A DNA stretch of 64,000 nucleotides from Kappaphycus alvarezii (taxonomy: Eukaryota; Rhodophyta; Florideophyceae; Gigartinales; Solieriaceae), in the NCBI GenBank assembly GCA_002205965.3, contig NADL03000207.1, forward strand, positions 1 to 64,000. The letters run 5' to 3'. The notes under the pieces are model-generated. The model was not told where the DNA came from, did no database searches, and worked only from the letters and a program-made list of their open reading frames with translations. This document shows positions 1-10,397 of this stretch, in pieces. Positions within the stretch are counted from its first letter, which is position 1. Every line of letters starts with the position of its first letter. The translations under genes were made by a program, and so were the position numbers.

Positions 1-1268
1 GAAGCTCGTTCCGGTCCATTGAAGCGATTCTTTGGTACGCAGTGTCATGATTACCCTCTGAAACGTACTGAACTTCTGCTTTTCTCCCCTCAGTCTCACA
101 AAGCCAGTCAAAAGCAAAGTCCTCAAAGTTTTCCGTCCTCAATGCAATGATGCTTTTCTCCAGACGGTCACGAAGAACCAGAGTCGCAATGGGTGTCAGC
201 TGGAATGTGGGACGCTGCATCCTTCGTTCTTTCCATGTGTGGTGGTTCACTGTCTTTGGATTCAAAAGTAAAAGTCTTGACGAAGCGGAAGCAGGATGCT
301 TCGCGAGGAATGTTGAGTACTTTCCACGCAAGGCCTTGTACAGATCGAAATCAGAAACTTTTTCTCCCGCCTCAGCAGCGCCTTGTACGTGCTCACCGAC
401 TGCATCTAAAAACAGTCCCGAGTCAAATACAAGACGAGGAATAGCTCCAACGAGCTCAATTCTTTTCTCAATTTCCGCCATTTGCTCCTCCACCGTATTG
501 AGTGTATCGATTTGCCATGGGTGTGCAGACTTCTCTTCGTCCCACAAAACTTTTGTCATCGCGATGACCTCTTCCTCCGTAGGCATCGACGTTACCAGCA
601 GAATGCCGTCCTTTTCCCAGTTCCTGAAATGCTTTTCAGCATTGTTTGAAACAAACTTGAGAACTCGGCACATTGCATCATCAGTATAAGAGCTTCTCTC
701 TGGTGGATCGACGACCGCTATTACGCGCTGCTCCTTAATGAATCTTGATTCTGTGAACTTTGCTGGGTTTCCGCTCCAAACCCGGTACTTGCCGTGTTCT
801 TTCGGTAAAAACAGCAGCATATTCCCGACTTGTACCCAACGTACAACACAGCACTCTTGCGGTAAAGAAGACACTGGATGGCATACATCATAGAGCCTCT
901 GGTCTTGCCGATGCCTGGTTGACCCGTAACTGCAACCCTAAAACGATTCTGCAATGCGTCCAGTGCATGGCGCACGCAACTCCGACTTTCTTCACGAGTG
1001 ATGGTAGCTGTCTTACCTTCTAGCCCATCAATATCAAGTGCTTGTACACCGTATTGCACGTAAACACCATGTCCAAGATGTTCTACGCGGACGTTTTCCC
1101 CTTGCGCTATGCTAACTTCACTTTTTGAGGCCAAAGCGTCTTGAAGTTCTTCATGTAGTTCTACGAGCTCTTGCGCCAGAAAGTCAAACCTCTCTTCGCG
1201 TTTCCAAGTATATCTTGACCATGCAGCGATACAAACCGAAAATAACTTTCTTAAGCCTGAAAGTTTAA
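1..1268 (-). pseudogene. Crinkler/RHS-type P-loop NTPase, partial, one frameshift
   Basis: The frame opens about 1268 (no ATG seen; a stop lies just upstream) and runs minus-strand to about 826, then continues in another frame from about 823 off the left edge without a stop. Joined, it reads about 420 residues. In order: a short helical region ending ELVELHEELQDAL, a YVQYGVQALDIDGL strand region, Walker A GQPGIGKT (901-924), a VLYVGYKSG strand, a Walker-B-like VIAVVDPPE (about 697-722), and VGAIPRLVF (425-451), which resembles the GGxPRxVF motif of Crinkler and trypanosome RHS NTPases. That family couples an NTPase to a nuclease or other effector domain, which would lie beyond the left edge. 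The two frames differ by one missing base near 824-828. No splice sites fit, so this is a true frameshift or an assembly indel. The family call rests on motifs only. Confidence 0.68.
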
Positions 1269-1279
1269 TTCACTTTCCA

Positions 1280-2215
1280 TTGAATGAAAATGGTTCAGTT
1301 GATACTCATGAAATTGAAATATCACCAGGAACCGAATCGAAATCTTCGGGAAAACAAGAGATGGATCTTGAGTATAAGAGGTTTGGATCTAAAAAGTTTC
1401 TAATCCATCAATCATCGGGACTTCTATCTCACATTATTTCAATTGCATATAGCACAGGAGAAAAACATTTTGTAGGAATTTGTTGGAAATTCACGTTTCA
1501 AAAATTACTCTGGACTCAAATATAATATCCAGTCACGTCTTTTCCAAGACTAAAATTCTAGATGACGTAAATATTATTGCAAGGTATGAATTGGTCTGCA
1601 TAGGAATGAGGCCACGGAGAAGAATAATCCAAAGACATATTCAGAATCTGGTCATCCAATGGCAACTAGAATTATTATATCCAAATCTACAAATTTGAAA
1701 TAGAATTTATCATAGGTCATTGTCAAATCGGCATTTTTACAATTTGGATCTGCGCAACGGCATTTTTATGTAAGACCTTTTCGCTAATTCACGGAAACTG
1801 TTTTTATTGGTCTAGTTAAGGCGAATGCTAAATGGGAGCTACATTCTGATAATATATTTCTTGAACCTGGTTTAAAATTGATGGTTTATGTCCTCAATTA
1901 TTTTTTATGTTTTTCAAGGAGTCATTATTACAGCTTGTAGTGAATTTGGTTGATGATATTCTTATTACTGGACCGAAAAAAATTTATTCGAAATTTAGTC
2001 AAGAATCTAGGACATTTTACGAGATTGGAACAATCGTACACATTTCCGGACATTTCAATTTCAATTGAGTTAAAATTAAAAGATCAATATATATATGTGA
2101 TATCCAAAATTACGTCTCTTGTTGGATCTATATCCATGGATATGAGCAATATTTTATCTCGTGATTAATCGCAGCCAACAGGATAATTATATATACCACT
2201 TATTTTTTCAAAGGG
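1280..2215 (+). pseudogene. Ty1/copia reverse transcriptase relic
   Basis: No long frame survives, but translating 1922-2165 in one frame gives LVVNLVDDILITGP followed by a SKFSQES and FYEIGTIVHISGHFNF pattern. This matches the copia RT block around the catalytic (Y/V)DD motif (here VDD) and the stretch after it. A stop interrupts the frame at about 2067. The upstream 600 bases are AT-rich with short unrelated frames and probably belong to the same decayed pol, but I cannot show it. It is followed within 60 bases by a purine-rich AAAGGGGAAG and the LTR-like repeat at 2224, which is the arrangement expected at a copia 3' end. Confidence 0.5.
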
Positions 2216-2223
2216 GAAGTATT

Positions 2224-2762
2224 GTGAGAATTGAAAGAACATTTGAAAGTATTGGAAACTATTCAATTTGTTTTCCTTATCGAATAAAAAGATGAATATT
2301 GTGGAACAATTTTTATGTATTGCCAACTATCGAAGATAGATTTATCTATTTTTCACTGGCCCATGTATTATATTGTATTACACGTGAGGCAAGTTTTATG
2401 TCCGTTACTTGGTTCTTAAATTCTTCAGCCATAAATACTGTAATTATGTTATCAGAATTATTATTTGGATTCATGCTCACTTGGAGAATTATTCTATAAT
2501 TATTGTTGAGCATAAATTTGGTCTACAAAAAGTTTTATACTGTTGGAATCATATTTGTAGCTTTTATACTCTCATCTGCAGTACAAATAGCCTGAGGCTG
2601 TTAGAAAAATTTAGAATCCCTCGTGCCATCGAGCTATCCCGGTCGATCAGTAAATATTGGTTTCCTTTTTATTATTGTTCTCAGTCCATTCAGGTAATTT
2701 ATTATTCATTTATCTGGAATTACTTATTTTGGATCTACTACTTCATTTAATTTTTACATCCA
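2224..2762 (+). repeat. LTR-like repeat, copia-associated (copy A)
   Basis: This 540-base AT-rich block starts TGTGAGAATTG directly after a purine tract and is collinear with 46620-47190. Shared runs include the TTTTTCACTGGC(C/T)CATGT block, TTTATGTC, TTTGGTCT, the GTCGATCA block and a TTATTATTCATTTAT block. Its position just after an RT relic suggests a 3' LTR. The exact end is not resolved. Confidence 0.6.
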
Positions 2763-3600
2763 TTTCGTTTTCCTGAAATATGCCTATCTCGTATCGAGCT
2801 ACTGTGATTATCGTTGTTAAAATGTTGACTCTCTCCTTTTGCGACCCCCTCTTGTGTATAGTATAACTCCTGCTCACCTACTTCGATTCTAGAAACTGCT
2901 GGGGACCATCCTAATCATTTCATACTCGTCTCCTAACCCGTGAAATAGAGCAAATTTCTTTTCGTTCGATTTTAGTTCGTAATTAGTCAAAGTGTAAGAT
3001 AGTATTACATAGCAACCTCTTGATGTATTTCATATCAACCACTTATTCAAATTCATATGTTCAAACATATGCTGCGAAGCCTGACTATAAGAAGCAGAGC
3101 TTTGCATCTAGCCGATGGAAGCACGTAGGCTTCATCGTTGCAGTGTGTAAACGTGAAGTTAGATTGTCTTTGTCTCTCTTCTCTTACACATTGCTAGATA
3201 TTCTCGAGTCGTAGTCGGTGAAATATAGTAATTTTCTTTTCATTGGATTCTAATTCATAGTTATCATAGCCAAGGCGTTCCCGACTTTCGATATTTCCTC
3301 TACGAATGGCCTCATGATCTAACTGGATCTCATCTTATGTCTGAACAGCGTATCATTTGGATTGCACCGACTAGGGGCGGCATTACTTTTCTGCATTTCA
3401 ATGTCCTATGTTTTCCTCCCACATTTTTCCCAGTACATTGTAAGCCTCTTTGGGCTCCGTTTTTTGGACTAGTGAAAGATAGAAAATTAGGATCTACATT
3501 CAGAAGTATCTCAGCAAGACTCTGCTGTTTAAACCTGTGCTCTTACTTCATACACGCTAATTATGCTGAGTCCTTGCCTTGAACTTCTATACTTACGGAC
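2763..3600. other. No gene seen; imperfect direct repeat
   Basis: AT-rich sequence with only short chance frames. It contains an imperfect 55-base direct repeat (2939-2991 and 3218-3272, both around a GTGAAATA...TTTCTTTTC core) and a small hairpin at 3112-3136 with CGATG..AAGC and GCTTCATCG arms. Confidence 0.4.
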
Positions 3601-3793
3601 GATCTATCTTTAACGGACCTCTAAAAATCTCTGGTATCCAGCAGAAATCTTAGCCGCCAAAGCCCGCAGGGTGTAGCCCTTATCATTCAGCTTTTCGATA
3701 TTGTACTTAATGCTACATATTGCGAAATATGCGCCCTTAAACCGCTGAAGTATGTGGAAATTTTGACGTTCATGGGTTAGAGATTCATGCTTT

Positions 3794-3976
3794 GAGCAGC
3801 CGTCATGTCCAATGCGGCCTGCTTGATGGCTGGCCTGAAGGTAGCATTTTAGGGAGCGTAGTTCCTTCCCCATTACGGTGTCGGTATACCCTTTTTGAGT
3901 CGATTGTGGTTGTTTGGAAACCCATGGGATAGATTGGATATACCTTCCAAGAGTAAAACACCCAAACGTTCCCCCA
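3794..3976 (-). mobile_element. Short MULE-like non-autonomous element, truncated copy
   Basis: On the minus strand it reads from a GGGGGAACGTTTGGGTG end through GGAAGGTATATCC, ACCACAATCGACTCAAAAAG, TACCGACACCGTAATGGGG and GCCATCAAGCAGG to GACGGCTGCTC. It shares this order with copies at 4744, 41366, 43341, 45657 and 47400. It lacks about 30 bases found at the far end of the complete copy at 43341-43554. Short frames inside do not correspond to a recognised protein. Confidence 0.6.
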
Positions 3977-4743
3977 GCTACCAATTTATCCCTAATATCA
4001 GTCAGAGGCTATCATTGCATCTATATATATTGATTTCACAAAGGAAAGTATAGTATCCAAACAAAGCTTAAAGCGGCTAGTACGACATCTAGCGTGCATG
4101 ACAAATGCATATGTAAAGTAGAACATGGACGAAGTTTTTTCTCAAACCATAGTGTACGTACATGTTCGCACCAGTTGCAGCAAACCAACCCCTTTTTTCC
4201 GGTAAGAAGATCGCTATCGCGCCTTTGCGATGACCTTGAGATGGATTTTTACCCATTAGCTTTGTTATCTGCGTCTCCATTAGTCCTGAGGACGGGGCAG
4301 GTTATGTCGTATACATTCTCGCGTGTAAAACTTTCCGGGAGGAGTAGCCCCATTTCAAGACATCACACCCTCATACTTGTTATCAGCTCATTAATAATGA
4401 GCTGCAATTATCAAACGCAGGAAAGCGCCTCCTTGCTCCGTAATTTTATCGTTAAGATATGTTTCCACTTCAATAGATATCTCTCTCTCCTGGCGAACAA
4501 GGGAACATGTGTGTAGTGATTTAATTTTGAAAGATATCGTGGCTGAATATCCCGCTGTCTATATAATTGCAATACTATACCATCTGTCTTTTTGAGGGAC
4601 ACTGTTGGCGTCTCTTGCGGCCTCCATCATTGAGGCTGCCCTGCACACCACGACGCCGGATAATAACTGCGAGATCTTTAAAAACTAAACCACCCCACAC
4701 GTTTCCCCTACAGGACCTCGAAAGTTACTTGCTTATTGTTTAA
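3977..4743. other. No gene seen
   Basis: Mixed-composition sequence between two copies of the short mobile element. Frames of 63-140 codons exist on both strands but overlap each other and match nothing I recognise. Confidence 0.3.
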
Positions 4744-4954
4744 GGGGGGAAGGTTTGGGTGATCTACTTTTGGAAGAGTGAAACACCCAAACCTTTCCCC
4801 TTTTGGGAGATGTATCCGGTTATCCATAGTTTCCAGACAACCACAATCGACTCAAAAAGGTTTGCAGACACAGTAATGTGGGAGGAACTACGCTCCCTAA
4901 AATGCAACCTTCACGCTAGCCATCAAGCAGGTCGCACTGGACATGACGGCTGCT
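4744..4954 (+). mobile_element. Short MULE-like element with a fold-back end
   Basis: Plus-strand copy of the short dispersed element. At its left end GGGGAAGGTTTGGGTG (4746-4761) is followed 22 bases later by its near-exact inverse CACCCAAACCTTTCCCC (4784-4800), a perfect-looking hairpin that other copies lack. The rest (4801-4954) runs collinearly with the family to GACGGCTGCTT. Confidence 0.6.
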
Positions 4955-6846
4955 TATTGTTCAAATGTTTCACTGTATCGTTCACCTGTCGACTCAATGA
5001 ACGTTGTCAAATTGCCATTGTAAGGTCGGCAGCGTGTCCTAACCGTAGTCAGCGCAAATCAATCGTGCATCAGGAACACTAATTCTCGCAAGACTAAGGC
5101 AAGACCAGTGAGATGAAGCGCCACAGTAGACATTACGACTGCTCTAGCAGACCACTGGATAAACATAGATTGCTGCTTGTCACAGGTTTCAATCGCTCTC
5201 ACCTCCACTCCTCTGTCTGCATTGCGCTAATTGCATGTGCGATTGTCATGCTGCAGAAGAGGATGTCGCTCTTGGAAGAGTCTATAGATCTCGCTCGGTA
5301 GATTATCTACAACAACGATAGTGTATTTAGATCAGTAAACTGATTTTCCCAAGTCGTGAGGACAATTCAGGATTTCGTATTTGCCATCGTCACGAGACTG
5401 ATCAAGAGAGGACCAAAAAATGATCGAATTCCATTCTCTGAGGCCAACAAAACTGGACTGTGCAGTGCTATGTACAACTGGACAGTAAAGTACTGTACAG
5501 TAGTGTTTGGTTTTTGAAGAGCCCATGTACTCTAGTGTTGTTTCTTAAGATGGTCCAAAGAGCAACTGGCAGTTTCAATGCGTTGTTGCTCTAAAAGTAG
5601 AACATACATTTTTGATTGTATTGCATTCACTACAAAGCAGTCATTCGAAATACAGTTTTTTCTGCAACATGGCACTATACCGGAACAGCAATGATACCAG
5701 ATTACTTTGTCGCGACTGTAACCTTTTGTTGATCGATTACGAGAAGATCGCATCAGAGCATCATATTGTACAAGCTGTATTGTAAAGCATAGTACGTAGA
5801 GTGTTTTACGAGGTAAAACATGCGGAGAGAATAGTCAACTTGAGTCCTTTCGATCACGTAAAGCTTTAAATACCGAGCAATGAGCCTGAAATCACTTGAC
5901 AGAATTGTGCTGTAATGCCCTCTTGTCCAATACGATATGCAGACAGCAATGGACAGCAGGGCAAAAACTGCCCACAATGTCGTACTGGGAGTGCACAACG
6001 TGCCTGGGAGATGACGTTGCTGTCAAAATTGGGTGGAATAATCTGAATATTTGCAAATGATAGATTTGCCATTAATATGTTGAATTGTCTTGGCCAAAGA
6101 TACTGTACACAACACTAATTTATTAGAACTTTTAATTATTAACAAGCTCATGTACAATACTTCCTCATAAGATACTGCGACTTGATAGATATTCCCTATG
6201 GCTGTTCAATATATACTGTATTGAATGTGTAAATTGCATCACTAAATGAAAGCATTTCCAGACTTATTCACAAAGAGTCATGTCCATTACTATTGATCGG
6301 ATACATCTCCAAGAGAACACCCTTTGGGTCCTTTCCCCCGATTGGTAATGTGGTGCTGTGCAGCAAGGTGTTCCCTCCGCCCAGTGAGACTTGAAAACAG
6401 TGCGGGCGAGGTCCTCTTGAGTACAATACTGTATAGTACTGTACTGTCCATTACATCACAACTCCGAAGGCAACAATTACCCGAATCATAATATTGCGCT
6501 GGATCGACTATAATTTTTTGTATCAAAAGTCTAATCCATTTCGTTCGAACAGTGCTGTACGGTGCTGCGAGGCATCAATGCTACTATTCTAGAGGAATAC
6601 TGTACTGTACTGTACTTTGATTTGCTACGTCGCAGACGTCAACTCTCCATGGCTGACGATTTTCGCTACGATGTACAGTAATGCATGAAATCATCTGAAT
6701 GTCATACATTCTACCAGTGCGACTGCTATGACATCTCGATGGTTACTTAAGCATGAATAGGAAAAGATCTCTCCCTATTCTCTGCCATACACACAATTTC
6801 CAGTCCAACTCGAAGCAGAAAAAGTCCACAAGCAAAACCGCAGACA
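4955..6846. other. No gene seen; TACTG-rich region
   Basis: I see no supportable gene. The block carries many ACTGT/TACTG pentamers, including short tandem runs near 5494-5505, 6428-6450 and 6598-6617. It ends in the presumed promoter and leader of the P450-like gene; the immediate 5' flank (about 6740-6846) is diverged but alignable to the flank of the second copy at 39800-39928. Confidence 0.35.
6598..6617. repeat. (TACTG)n pentanucleotide microsatellite
   Basis: Three to four uninterrupted copies of the pentamer; similar short runs occur at 6428-6450 and, as the complement, at 38449-38466. Confidence 0.6.
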
Positions 6847-7746
6847 ATGGTTCTTCCAGAAGGCATCACCCGCAAATATGTCCTCGGTATCGGTGACGTC
6901 GTGACAGTTTCAAGCCCGGAGTACATCCGTCTCCTCAACGAGCACGACGACATCGGCCGCCCAGATGTGGGCCAACTGCCCACTGCAATCTCTGTTCTTC
7001 TCTCGGCCACCCAGTTCCGTACGCCTCATTTCAACAATGGTGAATATTGCCTCCCGTACACATCCTCAGGTCACAATGACTATCGAGCTAGACACAAACG
7101 CACTACCACCAATCTCAATCGAGGCTTCACAGATACGCAGCTCCGAAAGATTTCCCAGCTTGTCTGGAGTGACCTGTCCGAATCTGATGTCGCAGCCGCA
7201 CTCGTCAAGCTTGTCGGCCCTACCGTCATTGGACTGAAACCTGGGATTAACATTCCAGACGATATTGTCAAAGCAATGAGTGAGATGGACCTTGCCAAGC
7301 TCTTTTCCAACCCGCTGCAATACTTCCGGGCTCGCTCGGCACGCAGGCAGATAGAGAAGTGGGTGGAAGAGCTGGAACAGTTCCAGAACGAGGAACATGT
7401 CATCGACATTGTTCATGATTTGGTTAACGTATATCTCGGATTCACGCGTGGTCTCGTGACACTTCGCAAGATGAAGGACAACGATGACCTCGAGTCCTTT
7501 CTCAGTTCTAACCCTATTCTGCCTGTGTCCGCGAGGACACCACTGCGCGACACAACGGTGGGAGGGCTCTTCGAGGGCGAGCCGCTAAGAAAAGACCAGA
7601 CAGTAATCGTAATGAAGAACGGGGAAGCGGCCAAAGAAACTGGGAATATAGAATTTGTGTTCGGGATGGGAGGAAATGTGAGGCAATGTCCATTTAGACA
7701 CTTATTTTTGTCGACTTGCAAAGAGGTAGTGGTTGATCGTGAATAG
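6847..7746 (+). CDS. Short cytochrome P450-like protein (299 aa)
   Basis: An intact frame with an ATG at 6847. Residues 16-40 (GDVVTVSSPEYIRLL, then HDDIGRPD) resemble the N-terminal beta region of P450s, where a VxVSSPE strand is followed by an RP. Residues 223-254 (PILPVSARTPLRDTTVGG, then LRKDQTVIVM) resemble the strands before the heme loop. Residues 272-282 (FGMGGNVRQCP) resemble the cysteine loop, but the spacing from F to C is nine rather than the usual seven. I do not see an I-helix AGxDTT, a K-helix ExxR or an N-terminal membrane anchor, and the length is well below the usual 480-550 residues. It may be an internally deleted or divergent P450, or a non-catalytic derivative. A near-identical but frameshifted copy lies at 39929-40824. 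No introns were assumed. Confidence 0.55.
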   Translation: MVLPEGITRKYVLGIGDVVTVSSPEYIRLLNEHDDIGRPDVGQLPTAISVLLSATQFRTPHFNNGEYCLPYTSSGHNDYRARHKRTTTNLNRGFTDTQLRKISQLVWSDLSESDVAAALVKLVGPTVIGLKPGINIPDDIVKAMSEMDLAKLFSNPLQYFRARSARRQIEKWVEELEQFQNEEHVIDIVHDLVNVYLGFTRGLVTLRKMKDNDDLESFLSSNPILPVSARTPLRDTTVGGLFEGEPLRKDQTVIVMKNGEAAKETGNIEFVFGMGGNVRQCPFRHLFLSTCKEVVVDRE

Positions 7747-8963
7747 ATTTGATCTCTTTTGGAAATGGAGATTGTTTAGGTAGTGGTTTACATTTGCAAA
7801 GGCTTAAATTACTATAACTGGATCTAAAGAGAGAAAGAGAGACCTTGTTGGAAAAGTTTTAATACATACCAGGAATACAGCATTATCGGGGAACGGAGGG
7901 GAATGATAGGGTAGTTCACTTTGTCGTCTGACACTTCTGGCGAGGGGCATCTAAACGGAGAGTGATGCAACTTCCGGCGATTGATAGCAATCGAGAGATA
8001 TAAAGGAATAATGTGATCTAACTTTGTATTTTCAATGTCTCACTGCACAGATCTAGCAACACAGATTAGCATTGGCTGCGCATGTTGTCCGCAACAGTTT
8101 CCAAATATTACAACTTTCAAATGCATCCCTAATCAGTAAAGGACCGCAAAAATTCCCCTCTAAAAGCCTCCCTATGTACCGGGGGGAAAGAGGGTGTCTT
8201 TATTGAGATGTATGGATTGGCTGGAACCCATTTGGAGTTGCAAATCTGCAACTCCATGTACCTTCCTGTTGATGCGAGAATTCAGAAATTGTTTTAGGTG
8301 GGAAATTTTAACTGATCCTTATTGCCGTGATGGTACGTATATAACTGCTTCATTTAACCTCCGCTGTTTGACATATCGGTAGGATAAAGCGTCATTCTTC
8401 CTTCTTCGATAGGATACCAGCCAAATGATATTCTTTAAATAGCCAAAAGTTATGGGGTTTTAATCGTGGATGCTTTCAAATAGTCGAAACTTTACGGCAT
8501 CAGTATAACGGGTGTCCGCTGCAGGACCCGAATAAATTGCTAGCTAAGAGCTAACCGGGTGGTCCACGTCAGCCACGTGCAGTTATAATAGCAAGTCTAA
8601 ATTTTTCCTAACTAAATGCTCAGCTACTTGTATTTGAGCACCTGACATAAGTTTTGAATGCAATTTTATAAGACTCCAACCTGCACCAACCTCACTAGAC
8701 TAACTCAATTTATCCCCAATACTCGACGCAAGGGAGAAATAGGAATGTTTTTCTGCGCGAGTGAAAAGATTGAGTAGTTTGATAATTGAAAAATATGTTG
8801 ATTTCGCAAACTGAGGCTAGTTTTTCCCTAAGGATTTAAGCATAACAGATGTGAGCTTACACGATGAGAGAACCGAGCGCCATGATCACCCTGGGAAACG
8901 GTCTAGATACCAGTAAAAAGACATGCACCATTGGACATTTACTGCGAGTTGTCCGAATGTTGG
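7747..8963. other. No gene seen
   Basis: A non-coding interval between the P450-like gene and the gypsy insertion. At about 8182-8225 a GGGGGGAAAGAGGGTGTCTT block weakly resembles the outer end of the short mobile element. The first 100 bases are a diverged match to the 3' flank of the second P450-like copy. Confidence 0.35.
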
Positions 8964-8968
8964 GAGTC
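8964..8968. repeat. Target-site duplication GAGTC (left)
   Basis: The five bases GAGTC abut the TG at 8969 and are repeated exactly at 18105-18109, next to the CA that ends the right LTR. Five bases is the usual target duplication for Ty3/gypsy integration. Confidence 0.9.
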
Positions 8969-9411
8969 TGATAGGGGTAAATCGGCGGGGGAGGAGATCC
9001 TCAGAACCAATTACCCTGAGAAGGAGGTGTTGCGAGCGACAAAAGTGCTGCCGTGGTATTGTTGAACGAACAAAAGGGAGTGTATATAGAAGAGAGTTGA
9101 GAAAGCTACAAGCAAGTATAAAAGGGGCAGGGTCTACCACTGACGCTCTGCGACCAGCGTAAGAAAAACGTTTTCTTGGGTCTGAAGTTGACTCTCAACT
9201 TCCTACTACTCGGGACTTGGCTTGAAGTTGTCTGCCAACTTGCTTGACCTCTCCATGAGGAAGCAGTTTACTCAGCTTATATAGACTTTTGGCTACCCCT
9301 AAAGTCCGAACAAAACTACAGAAGATACTAAGAAATGCATAAAAATACTTTGTGTGGACAATATACTCTAAGCAAAAGATACTTAAGAAACTAACAATTA
9401 ATTTGGTCCTC

Positions 9412-10021
9412 TTATTTCCCATTCTCTAAATCAGATCCAAACAACTCCTCTAAAATATCCATGCTGTCCAAGCAGTCCCCACAAATATCTGCGAATGGCT
9501 CACAACTCTCTATTTCCCCCTGGGAGATATCTAGACTACTAAAGATATCTCCATCCGGTTCCATCGTGGGCACAACTTGATCCATACTCTCTATTCCAGG
9601 CCCCACCGGTCCAACACTTTCCATGCCCCCTGTTGCCTCATCTTCCTCATCCTCCTCCTCCTCTCCTCTCCTCATCCTCATCCTCCTCATCCTCCTCATC
9701 CTCCTCATCCTCCTCATCCTCCTCATCCTCCTCATCCTCCTCATCCTCATCTTCCTGATCCTCGTACACTAGCTCAGGGGCTAACCATTCCTCGAAGGAC
9801 TCCCCGCTCTCCTCCTCGACCTTCTCAGCCTCTCCCGGACTTACCTCCCTCGCTTCTTCTTCTATGAAGAGGCGGCGCACGAACTCGATGATTTGCTTCT
9901 TTGTTTGCCGCCGGATGTAGTCGTCGGCATCGGTTGGCCCGTAGGCGGCGAGACGAAGGCCATTGATGGAACGGGAAGGGCGGTTTTTGGAAATAGGGAC
10001 AGAGGGGCGAAGGTTGCTCAT
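9412..10021 (-). CDS. LTR-encoded acidic protein (3' LTR copy, frame broken in repeat tract)
   Basis: The frame starts MSNLRPSVPISKN at 10021, about 110 bases downstream of a TATTTAAA box, and ends ELFGSDLENGK at 9412. In order: a basic N-terminus, an INGLRLAAYGPTDADDYIRR block, a helix FVRRLFIEEEAREVS, FEEWLAPELVYED, a run of Asp/Glu encoded by the CTC/CAT microsatellite, and a conserved tail (MESVGPVGP, then IFSSLDISQGEIES and FADICGDCLD). One frame change inside the microsatellite splits it. It is about 200 residues if joined. The same blocks recur in the other LTR and in relics at 19.3-20.0 and 49.7-50.1 kb. I recognise no family; the acidity suggests an activation-domain-like or chaperone-like role, which is inference. 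Confidence 0.65.
9648..9755. repeat. CTC/CAT trinucleotide-type microsatellite
   Basis: Repeats of CCTCCTCAT-like units encode the Asp/Glu tract of the LTR protein on the minus strand. Length and phase differ from the equivalent tract at 17259-17345, which changes the downstream frame. Confidence 0.85.
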
Positions 10022-10129
10022 TGTGATAGAAGTTGGGGAACAGGAGGCAATGTGGGGTGCTTTGGGTGTGTGGGGGAGAGGGGTGATGAGTAAAATGATC
10101 GGGGGCATTTGGAACTTAGAATAAAGGGG

Positions 10130-10137
10130 TTTAAATA
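10130..10137 (-). promoter_or_regulatory. TATTTAAA box in 3' LTR
   Basis: TTTAAATA in the window, TATTTAAA on the coding strand, about 110 bases before the acidic-protein start. A surrounding block of about 35 bases is kept in the old relic LTR at 50309-50342 even though neighbouring sequence has diverged, which supports a promoter role. Confidence 0.6.
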
Positions 10138-10397
10138 GGCTCCCGGGGCAGGTTCTATAGATTAGGAATAGGTAAAATAAATCTGCAAGGGATTTTGCAA
10201 TAGTGCATTTGCGCCCTTCTTCTCAAAAAAAGGCGAATTTGGAGGAGGAGGTAAGCTAAAAGGGAAAAGGGACTTGATTCGGGGTCGATTCAGAGGGTTA
10301 AATACAGTATAAAAATATCTAGATAAAATGGAAGTAAATTTGGAAATGACGGTTGGAGAAGTTAGGGGCGGGATCGTTGTAGGTTGCTGGATTACAC

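Noticed and set aside
147-689. Plus-strand 180-codon frame at the left edge
   Set aside because: It lies opposite the Crinkler/RHS-type NTPase frame, whose motifs are clear; the plus frame has no recognisable domain.
7066-7416. Minus-strand frames of 109-116 codons within the P450-like gene
   Set aside because: They are antisense shadows; their amino-acid composition and the plus-strand motifs favour the plus frame.
9648-9755. CRISPR-like regular repeat array
   Set aside because: The units are a contiguous short-unit microsatellite inside an LTR coding frame, with no spacers.
9577-9867. Plus-strand Pro/His-rich 96-codon frame in the LTR
   Set aside because: It is the reverse-strand shadow of the CTC/CAT microsatellite; the minus-strand acidic frame is conserved in relics and this one is not.
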